From assembly GCA_965279565.1 (NCBI GenBank), contig OZ257249.1, forward strand, positions 3,038,001 to 3,102,000: a stretch of DNA of 64,000 bases, given 5' to 3'. The notes under the pieces are model-generated. The model was not told where the DNA came from, made no database searches, and worked only from the letters and a program-made list of their open reading frames with translations. Source of the stretch: Tagaea sp965279565 (GTDB taxonomy: Bacteria > Pseudomonadota > Alphaproteobacteria > CACIAM-22H2). Below are positions 8,410-17,241 of the stretch, piece after piece (position 1 is the first letter of the stretch; each line of letters opens with the position of its first letter). The position numbers and the translations under genes are program-made.

Positions 8410-9021
8410 ATGGCTGACAGGCCGCAATCGCCGCTGCTCGATCCGGGATGGAGCTATGTCGGGAAGGCTTCGCTTGATGAGTTCCGTGCCGCGGAGTGGG
8501 AGCTCCTGAAGGCACAGCGTGCGCCTTACATGGTTGAACAGCAGGCGAGCCAGGCCCTGCGTTTGCTCGTCGCTTCGAAGGACGATCCGACCTTCGGTTA
8601 TCAGGTCAACAATTACCGGCACAGCGTCCAGTCGGCGACGCTAGCGCTGGCGGATGGCCGGTCCGAAGAATACGTGGTCGCAGCACTCCTTCACGACATC
8701 GGATTCATCACCTGCCAGCCGACCCACGGCGCGTTCTCGGCGCGGCTGCTGGCGCCTTTCGTCGGCGACGACATAGTCTGGATGCTCGAACGGCATATGT
8801 ACTTCCAGGCGATCCACTATCACGACCATCCGGACGCTGACCGCTTCGCGCGCGAGAAGTGGCGCGGGCATCCGCATTTCGCGATGACGGCCGAGTTCGT
8901 CGCCAAGTACGACCAGAACACGATTGATCCCGGCCTACGCGAGCTTCCGATCGATGCGTTCGAACCGATGGTCCGGCGCGTCTTCGCGCGGCCACCGCGG
9001 TCGATGTCGTTGCCGGATTAG
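8410..9021 (+). CDS. HD-domain protein, possibly a PhnZ-like diiron oxygenase
   Basis: A 203-residue soluble HD-domain protein. The likely metal ligands are H71 (NNYRHS), the H95-D96 pair (ALLHDIG), H106, H129 and D168. The H71 to H95 spacing of 24 residues is the same as in the phosphonate oxygenase PhnZ, where six such ligands hold two irons. The PhnZ substrate residues Tyr/Glu just before the first His are not conserved, so the substrate probably differs. The ATG at 8410 was preferred over an upstream in-frame ATG because the family-like part starts after it. A plain HD phosphohydrolase is the alternative. Confidence 0.72.
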   Translation: MADRPQSPLLDPGWSYVGKASLDEFRAAEWELLKAQRAPYMVEQQASQALRLLVASKDDPTFGYQVNNYRHSVQSATLALADGRSEEYVVAALLHDIGFITCQPTHGAFSARLLAPFVGDDIVWMLERHMYFQAIHYHDHPDADRFAREKWRGHPHFAMTAEFVAKYDQNTIDPGLRELPIDAFEPMVRRVFARPPRSMSLPD

Positions 9022-9027
9022 GTCGCG

Positions 9028-9894
9028 TCAGCGTTCGTGGCTGCGGCTCTCGTCGGAGCCGAGGCTGCGTTCGAGCCGGCGCACCAGCGCCGAAATCAGC
9101 AGGATCAGGACGAGATACTCGATCACGAGGAACGTGTAGATCTCGAGCGGCCGGAACACGGTCACGTTCAGTTCGTTCGCCTTGCGCGTAAGCTCGCCGA
9201 GTCCGATGACCGACGCGAGCGACGACATCTTGACGATGTAGATGAACTGGTTCGCGAGTGGCGGAAGGATGCGGCGTATCGCCTGCGGAAGGACGACGAG
9301 TCGCATTTCCTGCCACGGATGCAGGCCTAGCGCGCGCGCCGCCTCCCGCTGGCCGCGCTCGATCGACTGGATTCCGGCGCGGAATATCTCCGCCTCGAAC
9401 GCGCTGTCGCAGACGGCGATCGCAAGCAGGCTTGCTCCGAAAACGCCAAGCTGGAGGCCGGTCAGCGTCGGCACGCCGTAGAAGACCCACAGCAGCATCA
9501 CGAGGATCGGGATTGACCGGAATATCTCGACATAACCGCGGTTGATCCAGGCAAGCGGGCGCCAGCGTGACAGCCACCCAGCCAGGCTCGTCGCGCGGAC
9601 CGGGCGGCCGGAACTCATGTCGAAGCTCGGGAACATCCTTCCAAACGGTGTCCAGGTCGACATGCCGAGCAGCGCCACGATGAGGCCGAGCAACATCGAG
9701 ACGAAGAGTGTGGCCAGCGACAGGAGTACTGTCGACTGGAAGCCTTCGATGAGAAATCCGAGATTCGTCTGACCCTGCACGGTCGAGGGTGAGATGACGT
9801 GCCACCCCCAGGCGAACCCGCCACCCCCGCCGCCACAGCCGGTCAACAGAAGGACCGGCAGAGATGCGGTCAGTCGGGGCGATAGGCGGTACAT
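9028..9894 (-). CDS. Amino-acid ABC transporter permease (His/Glu/Gln/Arg family) with lipobox-like N-terminus
   Basis: A 288-residue permease of the polar amino acid uptake family. The coupling region EIFRAGIQSIERGQREAARA and the C-terminal KMSSLASVIGLGEL motif are typical. The N-terminus is odd: LPVLLLTGC followed by six glycines (Cys20, Gly21-26) looks exactly like a lipoprotein signal, then a WGW segment precedes the first permease helix. The gene overlaps the end of ridA by 25 bases on the same strand. No ATPase gene is adjacent; the matching binding protein is divergently encoded at 10377. Confidence 0.87.
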   Translation of the reverse strand: MYRLSPRLTASLPVLLLTGCGGGGGGFAWGWHVISPSTVQGQTNLGFLIEGFQSTVLLSLATLFVSMLLGLIVALLGMSTWTPFGRMFPSFDMSSGRPVRATSLAGWLSRWRPLAWINRGYVEIFRSIPILVMLLWVFYGVPTLTGLQLGVFGASLLAIAVCDSAFEAEIFRAGIQSIERGQREAARALGLHPWQEMRLVVLPQAIRRILPPLANQFIYIVKMSSLASVIGLGELTRKANELNVTVFRPLEIYTFLVIEYLVLILLISALVRRLERSLGSDESRSHER

Positions 9895-10262
9895 TCGACC
9901 TCAACGGCGATGTCGGGATGGAAGAAGCCGCTCATGTACACGAAACCGAGGGCAGGGCGAATGGTGCCGAAAACTTCGGCATGTGCCTTGCCTGCATCGA
10001 CCCAACGCGGCGGATCGGCGAGATAGATGCGCGTCTTGATGACGTCTGCATAGTCCATGCCCAACTCGCGCAGGAACCCACCGATGATTCCGAGGCAGAC
10101 CTGCGTCTGGTGATAGACGTCGCCGGGAAACTTGATGCCGCCGCTGTCGTCGGCCGGCGAGCAGAGGCTCGTCTCGATCAGGTTTCCGATCCGCACGGCA
10201 CGAGCGAAGCCGCACTGCGCTTCCCATGGGCGATTGGTAATCAGGTTTCGTCGTTTCGACAT
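9870..10262 (-). CDS. RidA family protein (Rid/YjgF/UK114)
   Basis: A 130-residue RidA-family protein with the core GFARAVRIGNLIETS, the central QVCLGIIGGFLRELGMDYADVIKTRIYL helix region and the C-terminal VEVECTAYRPD. The VEVE-C segment contributes to the trimer interface. RidA proteins hydrolyse reactive enamine/imine intermediates from amino acid catabolism. I do not see the canonical Arg-x-x-(N/Q) ending clearly, so it may belong to an Rid subfamily without deaminase activity. The ATG at 10262 is the first compatible with the family; its 3' end overlaps the permease start, implying coupled translation with amino acid uptake. Confidence 0.85.
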   Translation of the reverse strand: MSKRRNLITNRPWEAQCGFARAVRIGNLIETSLCSPADDSGGIKFPGDVYHQTQVCLGIIGGFLRELGMDYADVIKTRIYLADPPRWVDAGKAHAEVFGTIRPALGFVYMSGFFHPDIAVEVECTAYRPD

Positions 10263-10376
10263 GAAAAATCCGCGCGCGAGGATGAATCCGGAATGGCCTC
10301 GGAAATGCAGGACAGGCTTGACCCCACTGCAGTCAAAGTCAAGACTGTACAACCATTTTTCGGAAGGAGATGTCGC

Positions 10377-11189
10377 ATGGATCGCCGTTCCCTGATTGCC
10401 GCAGGCCTGACGGCTCCAGCACTCGTCCAGCTGGCAATGGGCGAAGCCCATGCGCAGGCTGCTCCCCGGTCGCGCCTGCAGACGATTCAGCAGAACGGTG
10501 TGCTACGTGCTGGAACGACTGGCGATTTCAATCCGATGAGCTTCCGTGACCCGGCGACCCGCGAACTGGCCGGCCACCAGATCGATTGCATGAAGAAGTT
10601 GGCCGACGAACTCGGCGTGAAGCTCGAGTGGGTGCCGACGACCTGGCCGACGCTCATCAGCGGTCTTACCGCCAACCAGTACGATCTGGTCGCGACGGGA
10701 ACGTCGGTATCCGTCGCGCGAATGAAGGCCGCCGCCTTCACCAATCCGTGGGGCATAAACGCGTTCGCGCCGCTTGTCCGCCGCGACGAGGCGGCGCGCT
10801 TCACGAGTTGGGATGCGCTCAACCAGCCCTCCGTCACCGTTGCGTTCAATCTTGGCACGACGATGGAGCAGTTCGCGCGCGGAGCACTCCCGAATGCCGC
10901 GATTCGGCGTGTGGAATCCCCGGTCCGGGATTTCCAGGAACTGCTCGCCGGCCGAGTCAATGTGACGATCACCAGCCTCGTCGAAGGATCGCATCTCCAG
11001 CGTGAGTATCCTCAGCTGCAGATGATCCTCGCCGATCAGGCGCGCAACACGATCCCGCTCTGCTTCATGGTTCCGGTGGATGATCCGATTTTTCTCAATT
11101 TCATGAATAACTGGGTCATGCTCCACCAGACCTCGGGTTTCTTCACGGATATTGCCAAGCGCTGGAACTTGACGCTCTATCGCGGCTGA
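10377..11189 (+). CDS. Amino-acid ABC transporter substrate-binding protein
   Basis: A 270-residue periplasmic solute-binding protein of family 3. The signal peptide (DRRSLIAAG, twin-arginine-like) ends near AHAQA. The mature part opens with the family motif GVLRAGTTGDFNPMSF; ARMKAAAFTNPW and FMNNWVMLHQTSGFF are typical of the hinge and the C-terminal helix. GGAAGGAGA sits 7 bases before the ATG at 10377, which fixes the start. It is divergent from ridA and the permease gene and probably supplies that permease. The cognate ATPase must be encoded elsewhere. Confidence 0.87.
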   Translation: MDRRSLIAAGLTAPALVQLAMGEAHAQAAPRSRLQTIQQNGVLRAGTTGDFNPMSFRDPATRELAGHQIDCMKKLADELGVKLEWVPTTWPTLISGLTANQYDLVATGTSVSVARMKAAAFTNPWGINAFAPLVRRDEAARFTSWDALNQPSVTVAFNLGTTMEQFARGALPNAAIRRVESPVRDFQELLAGRVNVTITSLVEGSHLQREYPQLQMILADQARNTIPLCFMVPVDDPIFLNFMNNWVMLHQTSGFFTDIAKRWNLTLYRG

Positions 11190-11195
11190 TGCCGA

Positions 11196-11969
11196 TCAGG
11201 TGAAGGCGAGAAAGCGGGCATAGTCGTCCACGAGATCGCCCGTGGCGAGTTCCAGTAGTTCCTCGCCTGCCGCCTTTGTGGCGCGCGCCGAGTCGGAGAT
11301 CACGCGGCCGTCCGGGAAGCGCCGTCGATAGTCGGCAGCTTCGAAATAGTTGTCGCCCGAATGCTCGAGCAGGTCGTTGCGTCCGTGAGAGGGTGGGGGC
11401 GAGCGGTCGAACTCGGCGATCGACGCCGGATGCGCCGCCTGCGTGATCGCGATTTCGGATGGCGTGCCGTGGAACCCTTCGCCGGACCCATATAGCGCCT
11501 TTCGTCGCGCATCGACGCGGGGAAGATCCCACCAGTTTCTGAGCTTGCAACGCACGCGCACGTCGGTATCGCGCGCCGCCATCGAAAGCAACGCGTAGTA
11601 TTCCTGGAATGCGGCCCTGGCTGGCGCGACGTTTCCGCCATGTCCGTTGATGAAATAGATGCGCTCGAAGCCGGTCCGCGTGAGTGACGCGACATAGTCC
11701 TGCACGACCGACATCAAGGTCGAAGGTCGCAGCGAGAGTGTGCCCGGAAAATCGAGATGGAATTGCGACATGCCGACCTGGATCGTCGGCGCCACTAGGA
11801 TGTCGCCGCGCTCGCCGACGCGCCGAGCAATCGCTTCCGGGCACAGATGGTCGGTGCCGAGCAAGCCATCGGGGCCGTGCTGTTCGGTCGACCCAAGCGG
11901 CACCAGGATGCCCTTCGAGCGCGCGAGATAGGCCTCGATTTTCGGCCAAGTCTGGAGTTCCAACCGCAT
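11196..11969 (-). CDS. Creatininase family protein
   Basis: A 257-residue member of the creatininase/creatinine amidohydrolase fold. Metal and catalytic motifs are PLGSTEQHGP (Glu and His), GTDHLCPEAIA (Asp), FINGHGGN (His) and GFHGTPSEIAI (Glu). The family hydrolyses cyclic or linear amides; members act on creatinine, formamidopyrimidines or mycofactocin precursors, so the substrate is open. The ATG at 11969 lies just inside a longer open frame and gives the normal family length of about 250. It ends 7 bases from the convergent binding-protein gene. Location among amino-acid and amide transport genes suggests nitrogen-compound catabolism. Confidence 0.85.
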   Translation of the reverse strand: MRLELQTWPKIEAYLARSKGILVPLGSTEQHGPDGLLGTDHLCPEAIARRVGERGDILVAPTIQVGMSQFHLDFPGTLSLRPSTLMSVVQDYVASLTRTGFERIYFINGHGGNVAPARAAFQEYYALLSMAARDTDVRVRCKLRNWWDLPRVDARRKALYGSGEGFHGTPSEIAITQAAHPASIAEFDRSPPPSHGRNDLLEHSGDNYFEAADYRRRFPDGRVISDSARATKAAGEELLELATGDLVDDYARFLAFT

Positions 11970-12040
11970 CGAACGCTCCTTTGCGTCGCCGGCGGAGGGT
12001 AGCGTACGATGCGCAACCCACCGCCTCGGAAGTAACAGCA

Positions 12041-12685
12041 ATGATCCTCTATGCCGTCCCTTTGTCCAGCTATTGCGCCAAGGTGCGGCTCTGCCTGACC
12101 CTGAAGGGGCAGATGATCGAGGTTCGCGAACCACCCGGCGGCACTTACAAAAGCCCCGAATACCGCACGATCGTTCCGAGCGGAACGATCCCCGCCATTG
12201 TTGACGGCGACTTCGTGCTCGCCGAGTCCGATACGATCCTCGAATATTTGGAAGAGGTGTTTCCCAAGCCGCCGCTGCTGCCTGCCGATCCGAAGGCGCG
12301 TGCGCGGACCCGGTTTCTCGGAAGGCTTCACGACCTGCATCTGGAGCCGCGCGTCCGCGCGCTTTTTGCCGATGTCCAGCACGGGCGGATGTCCGACGGC
12401 GCACGTGCGACGATCCAGGAAAAACTCGATGCGATCGAGCAAAATCTCGATCCGGACGGACCATTCGCGATGGGCGCGATGCCGACTCTTGCCGATTGCG
12501 CGTTCCCGGCGACATTCGCGATCGTCGAAGCATTCATTCCGCTTTTCGATTGGAAGCCGGCCTTTGGGCCCCGGACGCTGCGATGGCAGGCGGCTTTGCG
12601 TGCCAATCCGGCGGTTGAGGCGGTGATTGCGCCTTATCGCGATACGGTTGCGGCATGGATCCTGGCGAAAAGAGCCTCAAGCTGA
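12041..12685 (+). CDS. Glutathione S-transferase family protein
   Basis: A 214-residue GST. The thioredoxin-like N-terminal domain has PLSSYCAKVRLCL (Ser/Cys near the catalytic position), VPSGTIPAIVDG with the cis-Pro, and AESDTILEYLEE with the glutathione-binding Glu-Ser pair. The C-terminal helical domain includes the capping-box region PTLADCAFPATFA. The start is the ATG at 12041; an in-frame extension upstream has no family similarity. It is divergent from the creatininase gene. Substrate and pathway are unknown. The 173 bases that follow hold only a CCGGGACAA direct repeat. Confidence 0.86.
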   Translation: MILYAVPLSSYCAKVRLCLTLKGQMIEVREPPGGTYKSPEYRTIVPSGTIPAIVDGDFVLAESDTILEYLEEVFPKPPLLPADPKARARTRFLGRLHDLHLEPRVRALFADVQHGRMSDGARATIQEKLDAIEQNLDPDGPFAMGAMPTLADCAFPATFAIVEAFIPLFDWKPAFGPRTLRWQAALRANPAVEAVIAPYRDTVAAWILAKRASS

Positions 12686-12858
12686 GTTCGGTGATAGGCG
12701 CGCAACGCCTGCTGAACGTTTCAAGACCGGGACAACCGGGACAATCGCACGACAGACGGCACTTGAAGCGCTCGGCGACGGGCGAATAGCATGCGTGCTC
12801 CTGTTTCGCTCCGTTTTCCCGATAGCCGCGTCGTCAAAACCGGCCGGAGGCCAATCCC

Positions 12859-14493
12859 ATGAAGATGCCACACCAGACCGCCGAAAGGCATGATGCGATC
12901 CACCGCCGGACACTTCTGTCCGCCGGGACCGCCTTGGTCGCCTCGACTGTTCTCGGGCGCGCCGCATCCGCACAGACGCCGCGGCGCGGTGGACGGCTCG
13001 TCGTGGCCGCCGATTCCGAGCCACGCAACATCAATCCGGCGATCGTCGCCTCGAACGGCGTCTTCCACGTTTCCTCGAAGATCGTCGAGCCGCTGGCCGA
13101 AGCGGCGTTCGGCACGCCGGACGGACTGGCGCCGAGATTGGCGCTCTCGTGGACCGGGTCCGCGGACGGGCTTTCGGTCACGTTCCGCCTGCGCCCCAAC
13201 GTGACATGGCACGACGGGAAGCCGTTCACGTCGGCCGACGTCGCATTCTCCGCTCTAGAGATCTGGAAGAAGCTCCAGAATCTCGGGCGCGTCGTATTCA
13301 AGGATCTGGCTGCGGTCGATACGCCCGATCCGCTGACGGCGATTTTCCGGTTTTCTCAACCCACGCCCTTCCAGCTGATCCGCAACGCGCTGCCGGCACT
13401 TACCGCCGTGGTGCCGAAACATGTCTACGAGGGGACGGACATTTCAGCGAACCGCGCGAACGCGGCGCCGGTCGGGACGGGCCCGTTCCGGTTCGCGGAA
13501 ACGCGGCCCGGCGAATACACGCGGCTGGTCCGCAATCCGGCCTATTGGGCGGCGGGGCAACCGCATCTCGACGAGATCGTGTTCCGGGTGCTGCCGGACC
13601 GCGCCGCCGCCGCCGGCGCGCTCGAAGCCGGCGAGGTCCATCTCGCGGCGTTTTCGCAGGTTCCGCTGGCGGACCTCCCGCGGATCGGATCCGTGCGCGG
13701 CCTGTCGGTCGTCACGAAAGGCTACGAAGCGCTGACCTACCAGTTGATTGTCGAGATCAACCATCGCAGGCCGGAATTGGCCGACGTGCGCGTGCGCCGC
13801 GCCATCGCGCACGCGATCGACCGGGACTTCGTCGTGAAGACCGTCTTCCTCGGCTATGCGACGGCCTCCGACAGCCCCGTTCCGAAATACGATGGGCAGT
13901 TCCATGCACCCGGCCTTAGCGCGCCGGGCTTCGATGTCGCGCGGGCGAACGCGCTGCTCGACGAGGCCGGCCACCGGCGCGGGGCAGGCGGCATGCGGTT
14001 CAAGCTTCGCCTGCTGCCCGCACCATTCTTCAACGAAACCCGGCAGTTCGGGGCCTATCTGCGGCAGGCGCTTGCCGCGATCGGCATCGATGCCGAACTC
14101 GTCAACAACGATGCGGCCGCGCACCTGAAGGCGGTCTATACGGATCACGCCTTCGACATCTCGGTCGGTTCGCCCGTCTATCGCGGCGATCCGGCGATCT
14201 CGACGACGATTCTGGCGCAAGGCGGTCTGCCGGCTGGCGTGCCATTTGCGAACCAGGGTGGCTATCGGTCCGCCGACATGGACGCGCTGATCGCGCGGGC
14301 GGCCGGCACGCTCGACGAGAAGACGCGCACGGGCCTCTATCACGAGTTCCAGCGCAAGGTTCTCTCGGACCTTCCGTTCGTGAATGTCGCGGAATGGGGC
14401 TTCACGTCGGTCGCGAGCCGCAAGCTGCACAACGTCGATACCAATCCACGCTGGGCGGTCTCGAACTGGGCCGACGTCTGGCTCGAGGCCTGA
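12859..14493 (+). CDS. Dipeptide/oligopeptide-type ABC transporter substrate-binding protein
   Basis: A 544-residue periplasmic binding protein of family 5 (DppA/OppA/NikA class). The twin-arginine-like signal HRRTLLSAG ends at ASAQ-T near residue 40. The mature region has GGRLVVAADSEPRNINPAI, VTFRLRPNVTWHDGKPF, a GTGPFRFAE block and VRRAIAHAIDRD, all standard for the family. GGAGG precedes the ATG by 8 bases. It is the first gene of a five-gene importer, and its TGA overlaps the next ATG by one base. The ligand may be a peptide, an opine or another small solute. Confidence 0.9.
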   Translation: MKMPHQTAERHDAIHRRTLLSAGTALVASTVLGRAASAQTPRRGGRLVVAADSEPRNINPAIVASNGVFHVSSKIVEPLAEAAFGTPDGLAPRLALSWTGSADGLSVTFRLRPNVTWHDGKPFTSADVAFSALEIWKKLQNLGRVVFKDLAAVDTPDPLTAIFRFSQPTPFQLIRNALPALTAVVPKHVYEGTDISANRANAAPVGTGPFRFAETRPGEYTRLVRNPAYWAAGQPHLDEIVFRVLPDRAAAAGALEAGEVHLAAFSQVPLADLPRIGSVRGLSVVTKGYEALTYQLIVEINHRRPELADVRVRRAIAHAIDRDFVVKTVFLGYATASDSPVPKYDGQFHAPGLSAPGFDVARANALLDEAGHRRGAGGMRFKLRLLPAPFFNETRQFGAYLRQALAAIGIDAELVNNDAAAHLKAVYTDHAFDISVGSPVYRGDPAISTTILAQGGLPAGVPFANQGGYRSADMDALIARAAGTLDEKTRTGLYHEFQRKVLSDLPFVNVAEWGFTSVASRKLHNVDTNPRWAVSNWADVWLEA

Positions 14494-15479
14494 TGCGCGC
14501 GGCGCGGCTGGTTTCGCGACGGCTGCTCGGCGTCGTCCCGGTTCTCGCGATCGTCATCGTCGGCACTTTCTTCCTGCTTGAGGCTTCGCAGGGCGATGCG
14601 GTCGATGCGTATCTCGTGTCGACGGGTGGCGACAAGGGGCTTGCCGACCAGCTTCGTCGCGACTGGGGGCTCGACAGGGGGTCTTGGTCGCGGCTGGCGT
14701 TCTTCGTCGTATCGCTGGCGCATCTCGACTTCGGCTGGTCGGTCGCGTTTTCGCGCCCGGTCATCGACGTGGTTCTGGAGCGGTTGCCCAACACGATGCT
14801 GCTGATGGGCATGTCGATCGCCCTCGCCTTCGGTGTCGGTTCGCTGCTCGGCGTCGCCGCGGCGAACCGGCCGGGAAGCGCTGTCGATCGGGCGCTCTCG
14901 CTCGGGTCGCTGGCCGTCTATGCGATCCCGGGATTCTGGCTTGGCCTCGTGCTGATCGTCGTGTTCGCCGTGCAGCTGCGGCTGCTTCCCAGCGGCGGGA
15001 TCGAGACGATCGCGTCCGGCAAGCATGGGCTGGAGCGGGCAGGCGACATCGCAAGGCATCTCGTGCTGCCTGTCGCCGCACTCGGCATGGTCTATCTGGC
15101 ACTCTATCTGCGGATGATGCGGACCGGCATGGCCGAAACCTGGCGGCAGGATTTTGTGCGTGCCGCGTTCGCGCGCGGCCTGCCGCGCCGCCGGATCGTG
15201 TGGCGGCATATCGCGCGCAACGCACTCTTGCCGCTGGTCACGATGCTCGGACTGCAGGCTGCCTCGATGCTCGGTGGGAGCGTCGTCATCGAAAGCGTAT
15301 TCGCGGTCCCCGGCCTTGGCCGGCTGGCGCACGAGGCGGTCGGCCAACGCGACACGCCTTTGTTACTTGGCGTGATCCTCGTCGGAGCCGTCGTCGTGAT
15401 AGCGGTCAATCTGCTCGTCGATCTCGTCTATGCCTGGCTCGATCCGCGCGTCGGTGCGGGACCGGAGACGGCGGCGTGA
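14493..15479 (+). CDS. Dipeptide-type ABC transporter permease 1 (DppB/OppB class)
   Basis: A 328-residue inner-membrane permease with an N-terminal membrane anchor, a periplasmic loop (DWGLDRGSWSR) and a core of five more hydrophobic segments. The coupling motif is DFVRAAFARGLPRRRIVWRH, followed by the C-terminal SVVIESVFAVPGLGRLAHEAV, which is diagnostic of DppB/OppB. The ATG at 14493 overlaps the previous stop codon by one base. It forms the pore with the next gene product. Confidence 0.9.
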   Translation: MRAARLVSRRLLGVVPVLAIVIVGTFFLLEASQGDAVDAYLVSTGGDKGLADQLRRDWGLDRGSWSRLAFFVVSLAHLDFGWSVAFSRPVIDVVLERLPNTMLLMGMSIALAFGVGSLLGVAAANRPGSAVDRALSLGSLAVYAIPGFWLGLVLIVVFAVQLRLLPSGGIETIASGKHGLERAGDIARHLVLPVAALGMVYLALYLRMMRTGMAETWRQDFVRAAFARGLPRRRIVWRHIARNALLPLVTMLGLQAASMLGGSVVIESVFAVPGLGRLAHEAVGQRDTPLLLGVILVGAVVVIAVNLLVDLVYAWLDPRVGAGPETAA

Positions 15480-16306
15480 ACGTCCTGCACCGGTTTTCGA
15501 GATCGGCCGATGGCATGCTCGGTGCGGGCTTATTGTTCGCGTTCGTAGCCGTCGCGATCCTTGCGCCGCTCGTCTATCCCGGGGATCCATTGTCGATCGT
15601 GGGAGGACCGCTCGTGCGCCCCTTCGTCGACTGGGCCACGCCGCTCGGGACGGACCGGCTGGGGCGCGATCTGCTGGCCGGGCTGCTGCATGGTGCACGA
15701 ACCTCCATGATAGTCGGAATCTTTGCCGCCGTCGTCGCGATAGCGCTCGGTGCCGCCATCGGCGTCGTGGCCGGTCTTTCCGGGGGCTGGATCGACGAAG
15801 CCCTGATGCGGGTCACCGAAGCCTTCCAGACGGTTCCGGGTTTCCTGCTCTCGCTCGCCTTCATCAGCGTCGTTGGTCCGTCGTTGTCGATGGTCGTGCT
15901 TGCGATCGCGCTGGGTGCCTGGACTGGCCCGGCACGCGTGGTACGCGCCGAAGTCCTGTCGATCCGCGAGCGCGACTTCGTGGCGGCCGCCCGGGTGATC
16001 GGGATGCATCCGCTCGAGATCGCGTGGCGCGAAGTCCTGCCGCATGCGTTGCCGCCGGTCGTGTCACTCGCGTCCGTCATCGTCGCGGGCGCGATCCTTA
16101 CCGAAGCCGCACTTTCGTTTCTTGGGCTCGGCGACCCGAACCGCGTGACGTGGGGCGGTTTGATCGCGGAAGGCCGCTCGGTCCTGCGCAGCGCACCCTA
16201 TCTCTCCATCGTGCCGGGATTGGCGCTGCTTTCGACGGTGCTGTCCGTGCATCTGGTCGGCGAGGGTATCGCCGCGGCGCTTGCCGGACGGCGGAACTTC
16301 CAATGA
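15476..16306 (+). CDS. Dipeptide-type ABC transporter permease 2 (DppC/OppC class)
   Basis: A 276-residue permease starting at a GTG whose codon overlaps the preceding TGA (GTGA, 4 nt). Family motifs are GTDRLGRDLLAGLLHGARTS near residue 60, EALMRVTEAFQTVPGFLLSL, RERDFVAAARVIGMHPLEI (coupling helix) and the C-terminal ILTEAALSFLGLGDP. Normal length for DppC. A longer in-frame reading exists upstream, but it overlaps the DppB-type gene and carries no family similarity, so the GTG is chosen. Confidence 0.9.
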   Translation: MNVLHRFSRSADGMLGAGLLFAFVAVAILAPLVYPGDPLSIVGGPLVRPFVDWATPLGTDRLGRDLLAGLLHGARTSMIVGIFAAVVAIALGAAIGVVAGLSGGWIDEALMRVTEAFQTVPGFLLSLAFISVVGPSLSMVVLAIALGAWTGPARVVRAEVLSIRERDFVAAARVIGMHPLEIAWREVLPHALPPVVSLASVIVAGAILTEAALSFLGLGDPNRVTWGGLIAEGRSVLRSAPYLSIVPGLALLSTVLSVHLVGEGIAAALAGRRNFQ

Positions 16307-17241
16307 CGGCACCGACGCTTGTCCATCTGGAAGATTTCGGCGTGCGTTACTCCGCCGGTTCGCCGGCTGCGATCTCCGGCGTGTCGCTGTCGCTCACGCG
16401 CGGCGAGCGGCTGGCCGTGATCGGCGAAAGCGGATCGGGAAAGACGACGCTTGCGCTTGCGCTGGCCGGTCTGCTCCCGGCCGGCTCGACGACCGAGGGC
16501 CGGATCGTGTGGCCGGAGTTCGGCGCCGGCCCGAAGCCCGGGCGCGATATCGGCTACGTCTTTCAGGATCCTTCGGGAAGCCTTGATCCGGTCATGCGGG
16601 TTGGCGACCAGTTGGCCGAAGTCGTTGCCGTACACGACGATGCCGATCCGCGCACGCGGACCATCGAATTGATCAGGCAGGTCGAATTGCCGGATCCAGC
16701 CCGCACGGCCCGTGCATATCCGCATGAACTGTCCGGCGGCCAGCGCCAGCGGATCGCACTTGCCCTGGCACTCGCGGGGCGTCCTTCGATACTGATCGCG
16801 GACGAGGCGACCAGTGCGCTCGATCCGGTGGTCCAGAAGAAGCTGGTCGAACTCGTCGTGCGGCTTTGCCGCGCGAACGGCCTGACTCTCGTGTTCGTGA
16901 CGCACGACATCGCACTCGCCGCCGGTCTCGGCAGCCGGATCGCGGTTGTCTACTCGGCCCGCCTTGTCGAGATCGGACCGGCAACGCGGGTCCTTTCCGA
17001 TCCCGCACACCCCTATACGAAGGCACTCGCCCTGAGCCATCTCGGGCGCGATGCTCCGCGAGATCGCCGCGTCTACACGATCGAAGGACAGCCGCCGGAT
17101 CCGGCCGTTGCGTTGCCCGGCTGCCGTTTTGCACCGAGATGCAGGCGAGCGATCGCCGCATGCACGCGATCCGTGCCGGCATGGGCCGGGTCGCGCGACG
17201 ACGGTGCCGCATGCATCCTTCCGGCAGGAGCGCCCAGATGA
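16303..17241 (+). CDS. Dipeptide-type ABC transporter ATP-binding protein (DppD/OppD class)
   Basis: A 312-residue ATPase with Walker A GESGSGKTT, Q-loop GYVFQDPSGSLDP, signature LSGGQRQRIALALALAG, Walker B ILIADEATSALD and H-loop FVTHDIALA. The C-terminal extension contains the cysteine-rich motif of OppD/DppD (GCRFAPRCRRAIAAC plus a later Cys), which in this family can hold an iron-sulfur cluster. ATGA overlap with the preceding permease gene. It works as a heterodimer with the next gene product. Confidence 0.92.
   Translation: MTAPTLVHLEDFGVRYSAGSPAAISGVSLSLTRGERLAVIGESGSGKTTLALALAGLLPAGSTTEGRIVWPEFGAGPKPGRDIGYVFQDPSGSLDPVMRVGDQLAEVVAVHDDADPRTRTIELIRQVELPDPARTARAYPHELSGGQRQRIALALALAGRPSILIADEATSALDPVVQKKLVELVVRLCRANGLTLVFVTHDIALAAGLGSRIAVVYSARLVEIGPATRVLSDPAHPYTKALALSHLGRDAPRDRRVYTIEGQPPDPAVALPGCRFAPRCRRAIAACTRSVPAWAGSRDDGAACILPAGAPR

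Noticed and set aside
10330..10347. Short inverted repeat CAGTC...GACTG before the amino-acid binding-protein gene
   Set aside because: Five-base arms are expected by chance; no supporting pattern.
12726..12750. Direct repeat CCGGGACAA twice in the gap before the dipeptide-type importer
   Set aside because: Only two short copies and no promoter geometry; too weak to call.
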